Made by a program: the position numbers and the translations under genes. From NCBI RefSeq assembly GCF_963855985.1, contig NC_087096.1, positions 3,162,001-3,226,000 on the forward strand: a stretch of DNA of 64,000 bases. The letters are read 5' to 3'. Each line of letters begins with the position of its first letter. Position 1 is the first letter of the stretch. This DNA comes from Ostrinia nubilalis. Its lineage: Eukaryota; Arthropoda; Insecta; Lepidoptera; Crambidae. This document shows positions 23,807-37,600 of the stretch, in pieces. The notes beneath the pieces are model-generated. The model was not told the DNA's origin, searched no databases, and was given only the letters and a program-made list of their open reading frames with translations.

Positions 23807-25681
23807 TTAATCCCAACTGTCGCTCTCTTTGAAAGCAGACACTGTTTTGGTTTTCGCTGTAATGTCGAATTGCTCTATGGGTTTTTTTGTCTCTTTCTGT
23901 TTCACTTTCTCTTTATGCCTATCCTTGTCTCCGTCGGCGAGGTCCGTCTTCCGGCGACCGTTGGAGACCGCTTCCGATTTCTTTTGAGAACCGTCCGAGT
24001 TTGGCCTCACTTCCGGTTTCTTTTGAGAACCGTCTGAGTTAGACCTCATTATTTCGGCCTTCTTCGGGGGTGGTTCTGCATCATCGACCTGTGAATAGTG
24101 AGTTATTACTTAATGAGGGTTTTCGCGAATGAAAAATCCGCTAGATGGCAATACGTAGACGCGAGGTCCAAATGCTGCATGATTGGTTATTTTTGACATG
24201 ACATTGACAGATATATCAAAATCCACCAATCACGCAACAGTCAGACCCCACATCCACGTCCCGCCATCTAGCGGATCTTTCATTCGCGAAAACCCTTATT
24301 GGTATATAATATTGTGATTTAAAAAAATGGTCAATTCGAACCTTTATTACACTTATTTTGATAACAGTTATAGAAGGTGATCGATTCAATTCATAAATAC
24401 CTATTTTGAAAGAACAACAAAACTTTTTGCCGACATTATAACCTACCACCCGGTAAATAGTAACTTGCGATTCTGTATCTAATCCTGATTTTGTCTCAAT
24501 TCCAGATTCCCGTGGATTTCACTCAAGAGACAATGGGCCGCACTCAGTGTAGTTTTCATGCAAGTTTAACAACAAGGTGTAATCTGAGGCTCATACATAA
24601 GGTGTGCGGTAGTGTGTGTAAAGTGCATTAGCATAGCAGATCAACGAGTTAGAATTTTCCAATCACCAGCATCGCTGTAAGAGGCCTAGATAGGCTGCTT
24701 GCTTTCTTGGGGGATCTGCCCCCTAGACAAAATGCACTTTTTGATCGAATCGAAAATCAAGTCCGTCAAAACTCAATACAAAAAGGCTTTACGACCACTT
24801 TTCGACTGGTTTGCGATTATAATGTGCACTTTGTCTACCACCTTGGTTGGTTGGAGTTCCTACTCCACAAATCAAATCAAATCGCGCACAATAGCCCAAA
24901 CATGAGGCTAAGTGCGACTTTGATTGCCCTGGAAAACTAATTAAGGTGTGACACTACTAACTTTGAAAAATGAAAATGAAATATTTTATTCAGCGACACA
25001 AAACAGCATCAAAAATATTTAACAAAAGTAAAGAGAGTAGGTAATGTGCGTGTCACCGAAACGGTATCCACTCAGCATCATGTCGAGGTGTCGTAAGGGA
25101 CACCACGACGCTGGTCTTCCGTGGAATTTGGAATACTTCAGCCACAGTTTGGGTATTTTTCTTACCTGGAATACTCCAGAAGAAGTCCTCTTCCTTGTGG
25201 GCTGCGTAGGAGGAGTGGACGTGGGCGAAGACACGCTGCTTGACCGCACCCTGCTCTGCTTGACAGGCGAATTGGCCGCTTGCGGTGGCGGTGGCGGTTG
25301 CGACTGCGGTTGCGGTGATGGCTGCGGTTGTGGTGAGTTGACCACCTTTTTGTTCACGCCTGTGGGAGAAAGATGAGGAAAATTGGTGACGTTTGCTACC
25401 CTTAACCCTTCAAATGCCAGCGAATCGAGACACAATAGAAATCAATTGTTACCACGGTCTCATGCGAGTTAATAAAGTGTCAGATATTAGTCAGTCAAGT
25501 TCCAAACTGCTAAGAGATGGGTTAGTCCCAACGGCCCCGGTCCCAAGTGGGTGTCATTTAACAATACTAATCGAAATATTTAATAATCCAAAAATACTGA
25601 TAATTATTAAAACGATCTAAAAATATATAACTTTTGTGTGTATGAAACTTACTTTGACGAACTTTTTTGTCTGGGGTAGGT
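23807..25681 (-). CDS. PARN: PARN 3'-terminal exons (tail)
   Basis: Three minus-strand exons with good GT/AG borders share one consistent frame: 25681-25653 (29 bases), 25359-25166 (194 bases, Pro/Gln-rich then [11 protein letters not shown]) and 24088-23807 (charged, with two SDGSQKK repeats). The last exon is open only in phase 0, which fixes the other two. The protein ends in FKESDSWD, similar in style to the vertebrate PARN end (FEVPDTW), which is why I join these exons to PARN across a 19-kb gap. An alternative is a separate gene whose 5' exons I missed. A MITE (24115-24297) sits in the last intron. Confidence 0.72.
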
Positions 25682-28600
25682 CTGTAACAATGAAAAAAAT
25701 AATTAAAAAACTTAAAATAAAAGTAAATACAATTTAGCAACTCAGTGGCAATCGAGCTTTATATGTAATGTAGATAATTAAAAATATAACACATTTCCTC
25801 CGGTAATTAATCAAACAAATCAACCGCAATTTATCGTAAACTCTACATTTAATCGTTCATTAGCAAATGCTTCTTTCTAGAGCTCGATTTCCTCTCGAGA
25901 TAAATCGAATCGAGTGCGATTTTTAAATCGAGTCCATCGTTACATTCAGTGCAAAGGCCGAGCTCATGTGTTGGAGTTAATTGGGAGCGGAACGAATAGG
26001 TACGCTAATTGTGTCCACACTAACGCCGGGACACGCGTCTGGAACTCTTACTTCTCACTAATTTACCATGCAATGATTGTGTCTATGGTAATTTTTTGTG
26101 GCTTTAGCCAAGGCGCAGACCACCGATTTTTAGTTGGTCAATAGTTGGGTCGGGCTGTTAATCAGTATGGCCGATTCTTCATACAAATTAAAATCGGGCC
26201 AACTATCGGCCAACTAAAAGTCGGTGGTCTGCGCCTAGGCTTAAGGCTGGTGTAAGGATACAGTCAGTGTCAAATAGTTCGTGACACCCAAATTAGCCAA
26301 AAAGTTCGCAACACGTCTTTGTTACAATGAAGAATGTTCACTAATTTTGTTTTTTAGCTTTCTGTATTCTCTGTTAAAAATAAAAAATACATGTGAAATA
26401 ATTATTTCGATACGTCAATTAGTTTCCAAGATATTGAATTTTAAAGGTGCGGGCGGCGGCCGGCCCGCCATTTTATGCGCGTGACGTCATATTACAGCGA
26501 CTGGCTCAAATTTGTATGGGTGGAATCTTGCAAGCTGAATTAAGACCCACTTCCGGACAACCGATTAAGCTGAAATTTCGCATACACATGTAATTTGGAT
26601 GACCATGCAATATTATGATGACATGGAAGTGATCTGATGATGGAGCTGGAAGGTGGCCATAGGAACTCCATAATAAAACGACTTAACTCCATCGAGTTTG
26701 GGCTCGTTCGTTTTGTATTGACGAGTACTTCAATTCTATATAGTAATCAGGGTCTGATGATGGAGCTGGAAAGTACTTCGCAATAAAACGACACAATCGC
26801 ATCAAGTTTGGGTTTGATTCAATTTTAATTTCTGTGATGGGTCTGGGTGTTAATATGTATAATATGTATGTATTTACAAAAAAAAATGTATATAAGTATG
26901 TTTATATCCGTTTTCTAGTGAGCGGACACTGTGAATGTACGTCACGCGGGGTCATGTGACCGTCGGCGGGACTCGATATTTAAGCGAACTTTGAATGCCT
27001 ATAAAATCATAACTACTGGGTATTTTTGAATGAAACAAAAACAAATGTATTTGTATATGTAAAAGCTTAACTGTAACAAAGGTTTCAAGTGATTTTGCAT
27101 ACCTAGTAACATTCTCAATTGTAATAAGGTTTCGTTGTAAATTTTTTGGCCGCTTCGGGTGTCAAGAACTATTTAGCTGACTGTACAGTACAATGATTCC
27201 TATTGCGCAACGTAGCAGTGTAAAATTTAAAAACTCGTATCCTGAAACAACGCTGAGAACTCGATATAAGCTCCTAAAAGTAGTACAACTGGCACCTGTG
27301 AGATTGTGGATTATACATGAGCGTCTTTCGATCAAAGGTAAATCATGAGAATATCATCTTCCAATATTTTGCTTTAGTTGACTGAAACGCTTTAATTCCG
27401 CCAGTGGCTAGAGACCACAATTTATTATTTATTACATACAAATTATCAACTATCAAAAACTCCTGACACACAAGATAATTTCAATAAAGCTACTATAACT
27501 GCACTTAATCCATTACGAGTTCATCCCTAGTAAAAATCAATAGGCCTATATCCGTTATACAGGTTTTATTTTAAGAAAATCGAAGCGCCATCGCATTCAC
27601 CTGTCTTGGCTGCGCACGCCGCGAGCCAAATCACTGCCGACACTCACGAGCGCATTTTTGCCGCCCATTTAACCCTTTAGCTGGTATAGAGAAAAATATC
27701 TTTCATTTGTTTTGAACCTTATGTTAGCTCACTAAAGTTCAGCATATGGTGGCATCAATTCTGCCACCACCAAAAGCATTAAAGCGCATCGGTTGAATTA
27801 CGACTAAGGCGCTAGAATGCATCGGTTTATTCATTAGATAGATTTACACAAATTATTTCAAAGGGACGGATTCTTGGGGAAGCACCGATTTCAAAAAGGT
27901 ATGTTCGACAGAAGAAACTCAATGTTTAGGCAAGGAAAAATCCGAAAAATCAGCTTACCAAAATGACCTGTATGGTGTTTTAAAAAATTTTAATAGAAAA
28001 ATGAAAAAACAATCTGATTACGGTATAGATACGAAATATATTGTACGATTGGATCGACCTATAAGCGATATCAACATCGATAAATTAAGTTAATTATCCG
28101 ACCCATGATTACGACCTGCGTGTAAATCTCATCTCAAAACTTTTAAGGTATATCACAACTCATTCCGCAGAACCTTCCAGAACATCGTAGAAAAATGACT
28201 GCATGCATTAAGGAGCTGTGTATAAACGTTTATTACGAATCCTCATAAGCCTGGAGCCATTTATCAAACGCACCGCCGTAAAAGGCGCGCGGCGCGACCG
28301 CCCGATGACACCCGCGTCAACTTTTGATTGACTTGTAACTTTCTAGTTTTTGCCGGTCACATCGTTAATAAGCTATATTCCCGCAGTTATTGAGGCTGGC
28401 AGTTACTTCAACTTTGTTAAAGCTGTTTTGGTACAAACACTACGCTAGCAGCCTCGGCGGAAGATCATAATAGCCGATCGTTAATGCCAGCTGACGACTT
28501 TAAGTATTCACTTAAATGTAAAGACAAAATTATCGATATTATATTACCTAATTAGGATTTTGAATCGATATTGAATAAAAACAAAAATTAACCTAAAAAA

Positions 28601-31600
28601 GACGTTAAATTGAGAGTTTACTAACAGTACTTTCATCTCAGATTATGAGTACCTCGCGAAGTTGCGTTGTTATTTCGCCGCTTGTCTATTTTATTCATTA
28701 AAACGTTTCATCAGTTGTCCGACAAGTCAAAACTTTCGCTCTTTATCCGTAATGGTATAAATCTTTACGAAACACCACCGGGCTAGGCATTGTATTAGAC
28801 CGATTTCAGAGCACACAACACACGCCCGCACCTAATTACCGCAAACGATACCAGCTCCTGACTCTCTTTTGTTTTCTGATGAGCCCCTTCATCACACGAT
28901 GACAACTGTTGAGTGAGATCTTCAACTAACGAATTGAATAAGTCTGCCACCATGGTAGTACCTATCAAGTATCATGCCTGATAATACATGTGTACCTACA
29001 CTCCAAAGTGTTGACATTGTTGGTTCATACTTCTTTTCATAATTGAAATAAATTCTGAATTTCGTTATTGAAATAAGTAGTGCCTATTTTTACCTACATA
29101 CTGTAGCGTGAATGTCAATAATGTAATTTACATTAAACAACTAATCATAATTTTACTTATATCATCGGTAAACCATTTATCTGATTAAAAGGCATATTTA
29201 ATATCCCATTGGTATACGTTTTACGGCCATATACACTAACTAGTTATAATAACAACAAATAAAATCAAATTAAATAAGAATCATTGGTACTTGATGAAAA
29301 GCCCTGACAATGTTAAACGTCTTCCAATCCAATTAAATATTTTATTGCTTTTCTCACATTGTATTTATAGATAAGTAATTAAAAAATATCTGTCTCGTAT
29401 CATGTGCACCGTCCATCATAGCACTTGGAAGCATCTTTGCCGCGCAAATCACTTACGCCTAGGGCATGGATACCGGTATACCGGTATACCGAAATACCGG
29501 TATACCGGTCAAAATTTTCGGTATTTTGATACCGGTATTTAAGGGGGAAATACCGGTATTTCGGTTTTTCGGAAAAAGTGATCTAATTTTGCAATATCGG
29601 CAGTTTTTCAACTAATGGAAAGTCATTGATAGGTTTTACACCATCTCTTTTTATTTTTATACTTATTTTTAATATTGATTTAGATGATAATAATTCGAAT
29701 CATCATATCGATTCCAATAATCGATTGAGTCAAGTCAGTTCTGCTGATATCATTGAAGCGAGCACGAGCATCTTAATAAGCACGAAAATATACGTATTTA
29801 TTAATGACCCTCTCTACGTCCAATGGCTCGTCACCACACGGCTCCCAAATCTTGAAAAGGGCCGTCTTAACCAGCGTATCCCTGTCAAGCCACACGAGTT
29901 GGATTTGCCTATCCTTGTTCCCAGCCGATCCTTAACTACGGTTGCTGAAACTCTTCCCAGCACTCTCTTGAACGACTCTGTGTTATCTACTATGGCTGCT
30001 CCTCTTCCTTGCACCCTACTGCACGACTGCGTTGCCTAGCCGTATACCTGGTCCAAGGTTCGACGCCACGAAATCAACTTTGTACGCGTGAAAATAGTTT
30101 GAATACTATTTCCCGTGCTTGCAACATTTTTCTTTACTGCTTCGCCCCTATTAGACGTAGCGTGATCGTATAATATCCTATAGCCTTCCTCAATTTACGA
30201 GCTATCCCACACAAAAATAATTATTTAAATCAAACTAGTAGTTCCTGAGACTAGTGCATTCAAACAAACAAACTCTTCAGCGTTTTAATATGAAACTGTT
30301 GTTGTTGATTATTGGAGTCGAACCTTGGACCAGGCATAAGAATAGGCAACGCAGTCGTACAGGAGGGTGCAAGGAAGAGGGGCAGCCACAGTAGATATCA
30401 CGAAAGTCGTTCAAGAGAGAGCAAGGAAGAGGCGCAGCAACCGTAGTAAAGGAACGGCTAGGATGAATAAGGATAGGCGAATCCAACTCGCGAGGCTTGA
30501 CAGGAATACGCTGGTTAAGGTGGCCCTTTTCAAGGCTTGGGAGCCAGCGGGTGACGAGCCATTGAACTTAGAGAGGGTCATTAATTATACGCATATTTTT
30601 TACTTTGTCGAAGATAAGCACGAAAACGGTTTGTCTAAAATATATGAATTTTGTCTTATTCAATGCAGGATTAAATGCCCTTCACCTGCCATGAAGATCA
30701 ATTTTCTATACTGCAAGTCCTTTATTTATACGGTATAACCATAAAACCGGAAAAATGCCCCTTTCGGGGGGCCCCACCACACCTCCGTCGAAGTCGAAAA
30801 CTTAGGATAGTCTTAATGAGCAACAAATGAAGCTATTAAAACAAAACCTTTAGGAATTATTTCCGATTTGATTAATTTTCACGTCTTATTCTACTGGCCT
30901 ATTAATAACTTTTCGCAAACGAGACTTACTAATCGTTCTTGGAAACATTTAAACAGTAAATAGCAGTATCTCAAGAAATACCGAAAAAATACCGAAATTT
31001 CGGTATACCGGTAATTGAAATTTCAATACCGGTATCAATACCGGTATAAAACTTATTCCGGTATTCCATGCCCTACTTACGCCTGGGAATGTAGACGCCG
31101 GGACGTTCGCGTTCGCAATTTTTAGGGAGGAGTATCGCTTATCGTTATCGACTTTCGAATTCAAATTATATATTTTGCGAAAATGGGTTTACATCAGTAG
31201 GTCTTACAATTCGAATGTTTTTGAATTATACAAATGTTAAAGAAACAAGCGACGGAAATCCAAATTCAATCCGAAAAGAAACCCCCCAAATGTTATCTAT
31301 GTTTTTAATAAGAATTATTAGACTCGTGTTTCAATGAGTCAATACCGAGAAGTAAATTAAATGTAAGTAATGATCGCAAATTATACCTGATCACAGTTTT
31401 TCATGGCAGAGTTAATAAAAAATTAACTAATAAAAGTTACACACGCGTCTCTCGTCTAAAGTGGCGTTTAGTGTGGAAGTGACATTTTAAACTAGTGTTA
31501 AGATGCGTGTATCATTTTAATAATAACGGGGATTATGTATTTCAATTAAATACAAGAACGGAATCGACTTTGTAGATAAATTGTGCCCACATCACTGGCC

Positions 31601-34600
31601 TCATGAGAAGTTAACGCGATGGCTAAGTAATCATCAAGGAGGCATGCGTTTAACCTGCGTTTAAGTGTAAATGAGCTCCACCATTTTAGGAGAAGCGAGA
31701 TAATGAATCGGGTGTAATCGATTCGACAACAGCTCGGGACGTCCATTTTTTACGCGTTGGCATCGATAATTAAGCCATGAACGGTGAATATTAATCGATA
31801 TACAACAATAAAAACAAATAAGGCGTCAAACTGTGTACCTTACTTTGAAACACACGGTCCTTAGTAGTATCAAGCGATAAGAATCATATTAAGTATAAGT
31901 ATAACAACATCATCTATTGTGGTTTGATAAATAAGTTGCTTGCTCATCACATAAGAAAACGGGACATTAAGAAAATAAGTTCCCAATAAAGAGCCCACAA
32001 TTTACGCAACTGCCATGTCTCATCCGAAAAATGTCCAAGGAATTTCCGAGCATTTTTCGTGATTTAACACAACAACGGGTACAAGCCAGGAAAAGGGTGA
32101 GGTGGTAATGTTAGCACTTGTCCGTAACCCAATACAAAGTGAGCGGACGTTGTCTGCGCGGGCGCGTCTGTAAATCGCTACCAGTATTTATTGTGTGTCG
32201 GGCGCGCGACACGACCCGCGGGTAAATCACGAGGGGCCTACCCTGGGAAACGGTGTCGAATTTGATATATCGAACCTATACTGTCTGTAAAGAAAATGTA
32301 GCAAACATTCATCTATAGAACCCACAAAAACATTAAAATGCTAGGAAAATTCATCTATCAACGTTGAGTAGACCGTCAGTCCATTTTTTCGCAAAATACG
32401 AATATAACATGTACCCTGTTCAATTTAATAATAACTGTCACAAAAAAATTACTGACGCAAACACACTGAATCTTACTGGCATTTAGTTATGAGAAGATGA
32501 ATAAAGCCGAATCAGTGTCGAAATTGTTCCATGGAATAGACTCCTTGTTCCTAAGGGAAAATAAAGAGAGATTCTTAAACAATGTGGACGTCCTTTTTAA
32601 TATTCACTGCTCTCTGAAAAATGTTTGTAACTGCGAAGAATAAAAAACTTCGTGAAAGAACAGCAGAGAACAAAAACTGGTACAGGTAAATATCTTTATT
32701 CCTATTTTTTGTTACCGAAACAAAGCCTTGCCAAGTGCACGACAGTGTCGACAGTTGACCGCGTAGCGGGATCAGTCGCGTGCGCCGATCAACGATAGGT
32801 ACAGCTTACATGCTGTAATTCACTTATAAAGGGACCTCGTGGTGGTAAAGTAGCGTACTTTCTTTATGCATGATTTCACGTTAAACATTATTTAAACCAT
32901 ATTTCTATCAGATAGATGTTTGAAATGACAAGCTATGGTCATAATTCCCATGAAATAGGTGCGTATAGTACCTATGAGTCTAGCAGCAAGTCTATTTTAA
33001 TATGTATTTTACGAATATGTAATATTTTTTAGCCTCACTCGTCTGTTATTTGGTCGTTTCGCAGCCGATAAGGCTCCACGAATCCTTAAAAGGCGAAATA
33101 TTTCGACCACGTTAGACTTGATGCATATGGACTTGTGTATTCACACATCAACACAGCTAATTGACGGTCGTCACCGTCGCCTGCGCCGCCCGAAAGCGAC
33201 CGAATGCGGCCGAAGTGAACCGACGTCACCTCGCGCCGCAATTTGCCCCGGACGCGTCACTCAAAGTAATTGGACGGTAGGAAACATAGCACGAGCTTTA
33301 GGTCTTAGAAACCGGGTAGACCAAACGCGTCTAAAAATAAAGAAAGGCCTAGAGCGACAGAAACATTCATTACACACGCCTCTATTAGAAGCAATTATAC
33401 TCAATTTTCATCAACATACCAGAAATTTGATCGATTTAATTTGACGAACCTAATAAGTCTAATTAATGGATAAAGCCAATTAAACTTCGATTATTCGATT
33501 TGACAAATAAAAAACACTAGGACGTAATTTTCACGATTATTTGAACAGAGATTGAAGTCAATTACGTATATGTAGAGTCGAGTAAAATTATAGAGCATAG
33601 AGACCTACCTAATAGTAGTATTATTTAAATGGGTTAAACCCAGATAAATGATACATAAAACAAACCAATGCTTCTATCTGACTGTAAATACACGGCTCGC
33701 TAAAAAAGGGTGCTGCATAATCTAATTTGAAGCATAAAAGTGCCGCGTTTCCGCAGTTGACTTGTCGCCACAGTGTGCCCCGGACGCGTCAGTCACCGTA
33801 ATTGGCCGGCATTAGCCAATGAGACCGATACGATCAGCCGTTAGCTGGCGCCGATGACAGCGAGGCGACAAGGCCGCGCATCCCCACCACCAGATAGCGA
33901 CTGACAGCTAACATCGCGCTATCGAAGCAAATGAGGTAATCAGTTTTTGCTAACTTAGCTAATGAGGTAGAGTATTTTCAGATCGTTTCTGAAGCCAGAA
34001 CGATTCGGGTTTCACTTTATTTCAAATATTATGTAGCATTGTTTAATTCAAGTATAAATAAACCCCTTAAATTCCTAAAGGGATAGAAAATCACGAATAC
34101 AGAGATACCAGCCGCGAATAATAGTATGAAACATGTGACCATCAATAACGGATCGCTGCACGAAGCAAGTTACAATCCCGAACATCAGTAAAGAGCGTCG
34201 GCTTATATTTACTATTATCAGGCCTTACATGATGCTACAAGTTTGGTAGTAGCACAGTAAAGTTGTCTTGGCACGTCGTAACTTTGCGCACGCGGCCCTC
34301 CCAGATCTTGTTAGGAGTGCGTACTGCGTAGGGCACATTCCTGGAGCAAACTTATACGCACTCGTTAAGCGCGGAGTTTTAACGATAAATCGCGGGCGTC
34401 GTCGGGCGCCACCATTAGTCCGACGTCAGCGAATAAAGCGGCGCTCCTGCGTGCGCGCAGCCTTATCGCGACCTTTGTTTCTCTTTCTGTCTGACAGCGT
34501 GTTTGTTTTGGATGCTTTATTCTCATGTCCTCGTAACAATGTCTTTCGCGAAGACTATGGCTCGGTAGTAGCAGGAACTTACAATAGGTTCTAATGGACT

Positions 34601-37600
34601 GAATGGAAAACCCGCACACGATACGTGACAAGACGTCTGCTCTGTGGATAAGTCACCAAATCACCTTGAACCTCTTGTATAGTCACGTGGCCCACGTCAA
34701 TATTACTTCTTTTAATAATGGTTAGTTACCATTAATGGTATTCTAGGAGATCCGCAGGAGAACCAAAGTAACCGACATAGCTCGCAGAATTGCTAAAATC
34801 AATGTGCAGTGGACGGGGCAAATAGCTCGTAGAGACGATGGCCGTTGGGGCAGGAAAGTTCTCGAGTGGCGATCACGGGCTGGAAGACGTAGCGTGGGCA
34901 GGCCTCCTACTAGGTGGACCGACGATCTGGTAAAGGTCGCGGGAGGAGCCTGGATGCGGGCAGCGCGGGACCGTTTATTGTGGAAAGCCTTGGGGGAGGC
35001 CTTTGTCCAGCAGTGGACGTCATTTAGCTGAAACGAACGAATGGTATTCTAACAGGTATACAATCTGCATGATAGAACAAGGGATCAGGAATAAATCAAG
35101 GGCGTCCTCGCGCGTCGCCACTAGTCGCGAGCGCGCGTGCGCAGCGCTATCAGGCTTTTGTCTCCCTGCAGGTGACGTCGCGGCTCAGAGTAATGTCGCT
35201 GCACAAGGCACAAGTGGTGTGAGAGACGACGTTAATATTTGTTGATGGAACAGCTATATCCCATGAATGGAAAAAGTGACAATGGTGAAGGTAGACAGGC
35301 AGATAACGCGAAACTAGGCTGTCGACGGGTCCAAGATAGAGTCTTGAGTAGAGATCGAATAGCTACTACTACTAGCTTCGCAAACCTCGCATTTAATAAC
35401 AAAGGTCCTAACCTAATCGAAGTTAGAACTTGCGAGGAGGTATTCCTATTCCAATCTCGCTGGAGATTTGTTATTGTTTCACTCTTCAATTTGATATTTT
35501 ACATTCTATAACTTGCTTTCTCCTCCAGCCTTCCGTCACTTTCAGATGTAAGATAAAGGTAAAAGAGCTTCTCCGTTTTGGTTAAAAAGTTTTATCGAAA
35601 CTCTTGTTTTGGCCTTGGTTCATTTTTCAGCTTAGACCAAATTCTTTAACCAACAAGTGTTAGGTATGGTTATTCGCTTTACGCTTCTCTCCTGCCCCAA
35701 ATCCCAGCTTCTGAATGTTATCTCAGCAGTGTTAATCTGACGCGACACTCGGCCAGCGCGGAATGGCGCTCGTTCGTCATGCCGCCTGCCGCTTGCCCTA
35801 TATGTATACAGGGTGTCCAACATAACTGGGGATGCCCAAAACTGGCACTATGACTAACATAACTATTGCTACTAATTGAAAGAAGACACGTGTTCATAAA
35901 GTGTGATTATTTTAAATTTTTGGGCAAAACTGCAGTACATATTTTTTATAGCAGGATATAAATGTTACGCGATTTACACAGTCATAACAGTCCCGCAGCA
36001 AAGCTTACGCTGTATAGATAACCTTTGCCAAACTAAAATCACCAACGGTTATGTGCATTACTCTACAATAAGGTGTGTGTAAATCTTTGATTAGCTACCT
36101 TGTTGAGTAGGTAACGGGAAATTGTTGGGAATGCCCGAGTAATTCGAGTAAATGGTCTAGGATAAGACATGGTAATACCTGCTATGCGAAAATACATTAA
36201 TAAATGATAACGAATCTGTGGTCAAAGGTTGAGTTCACTCGACCCAACGTTTTGGTTGTCGTCTCGAGTCAAATACGATTTATTTAAGATTTCCTGTGAA
36301 TTATTTTCGCCTTATGCTGTGAGTTTATACATACTCACTTAGTACAATAAGATTTCCATGAATCTGGTGCAACAAAATTGTCAGATTAACAAAGTAAACA
36401 AGTAAAGAACGCTAAATACAACACGCAATTTGAAGATCGCGATCTTTCTTCCAGAGAGCAGTTACCAGGAAATGATGTAGACCGACAGAATGATATCAAT
36501 TCTCAGAAAGTAACATATTACCGAGATTCATTCGAGACATGAAATACAATATAAGCGGGGCTGATTAACGAGTGCCTTTCGTTTCTTTAGAAAACGTTAC
36601 GAGCGAAGATAGTGATCATTAATTTTAGCTAACCGGAGCAAAACTGTGCGATGCGACGTCTAAAAGCAGATACTGCGGTAACGCCGGCCGGTTATAAATT
36701 GAGACAAGCCACAATTAGGATGAGCGAGAGCCTTCCTTCGTCATTAGGTTGCGACTTGCGGGATAGCGTTTATGAAGAAAAAGTCGCGACTTGACGGCTG
36801 CAACTGCATCTTACGGTAATTAGATTTGTTGACGTAAAATGAAATGTAAACAACTACTGTGTTAGGGACACTTTCATTTAAACAGACATCGTGTATGTTA
36901 TGGACATAAATAAGCAGGTCGATACTAATTAGTAGAGATGAGACGTATTTACTAGAACAGATCCACACACTAGGTATTTTACAGTACTAGGCGGCACCTA
37001 TTCCATTTTAAAAAATACTTGATCCACCTAGTATTTTATAAATTACACGATTTCCGACCCTACCCTGAAAGTAATAGAGGTTATTATTGCGTAATCCGTA
37101 GTCGTGTATTACGCGCACCTAGTATTTCTCGCTAAGCTTATGTGCGAACGTAGAGATTCACTCCGTCTCTGTCTGACCAAACAAATTTGAGCGCGACGAA
37201 GCAAACGCACACAAACGTAGTCAAACCATATTCATGTAGGTAAATAAGAAAAAAGTATGTAAATATTTTTATGAAATTGATATCTTTTAAATACGCCAAC
37301 TTTTAAGTTGACAGTCCAAAGCCTGTTGAAGTATGAAGGGAGGAATTATATTATTATTCAATTTCAAATTGCATTATTCATACTACGGTTGTATCTTTTC
37401 AAAGAAAATTGTATTTTAAAGTCATATTACTTGGATTAGTCCGCACTAGTCGCGTCAAGTATGCTAAATTACTACGTACTAGGTGGAACAGGTATTTGGA
37501 TCGAGTATTAATAAATACTTGGAATAGGTGCACCTAGTATCAAATTTACCTAGTATAACCCATCTCTACTAATTAGCATCTAATTAAAGAAGTTTGGTTC

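Noticed and set aside
25044..25376. Glycine/cysteine-rich plus-strand ORF
   Set aside because: It is the antisense of the Pro/Gln-rich PARN tail exon.
29626..30738. Two ORFs (137 and 123 codons) as genes
   Set aside because: They lie in opposite arms of one inverted repeat inside a hAT element and mirror each other.
34268..34631. Overlapping plus and minus ORFs of about 100 codons
   Set aside because: GC-rich DNA open on both strands, arginine-rich in both frames, with no motif.
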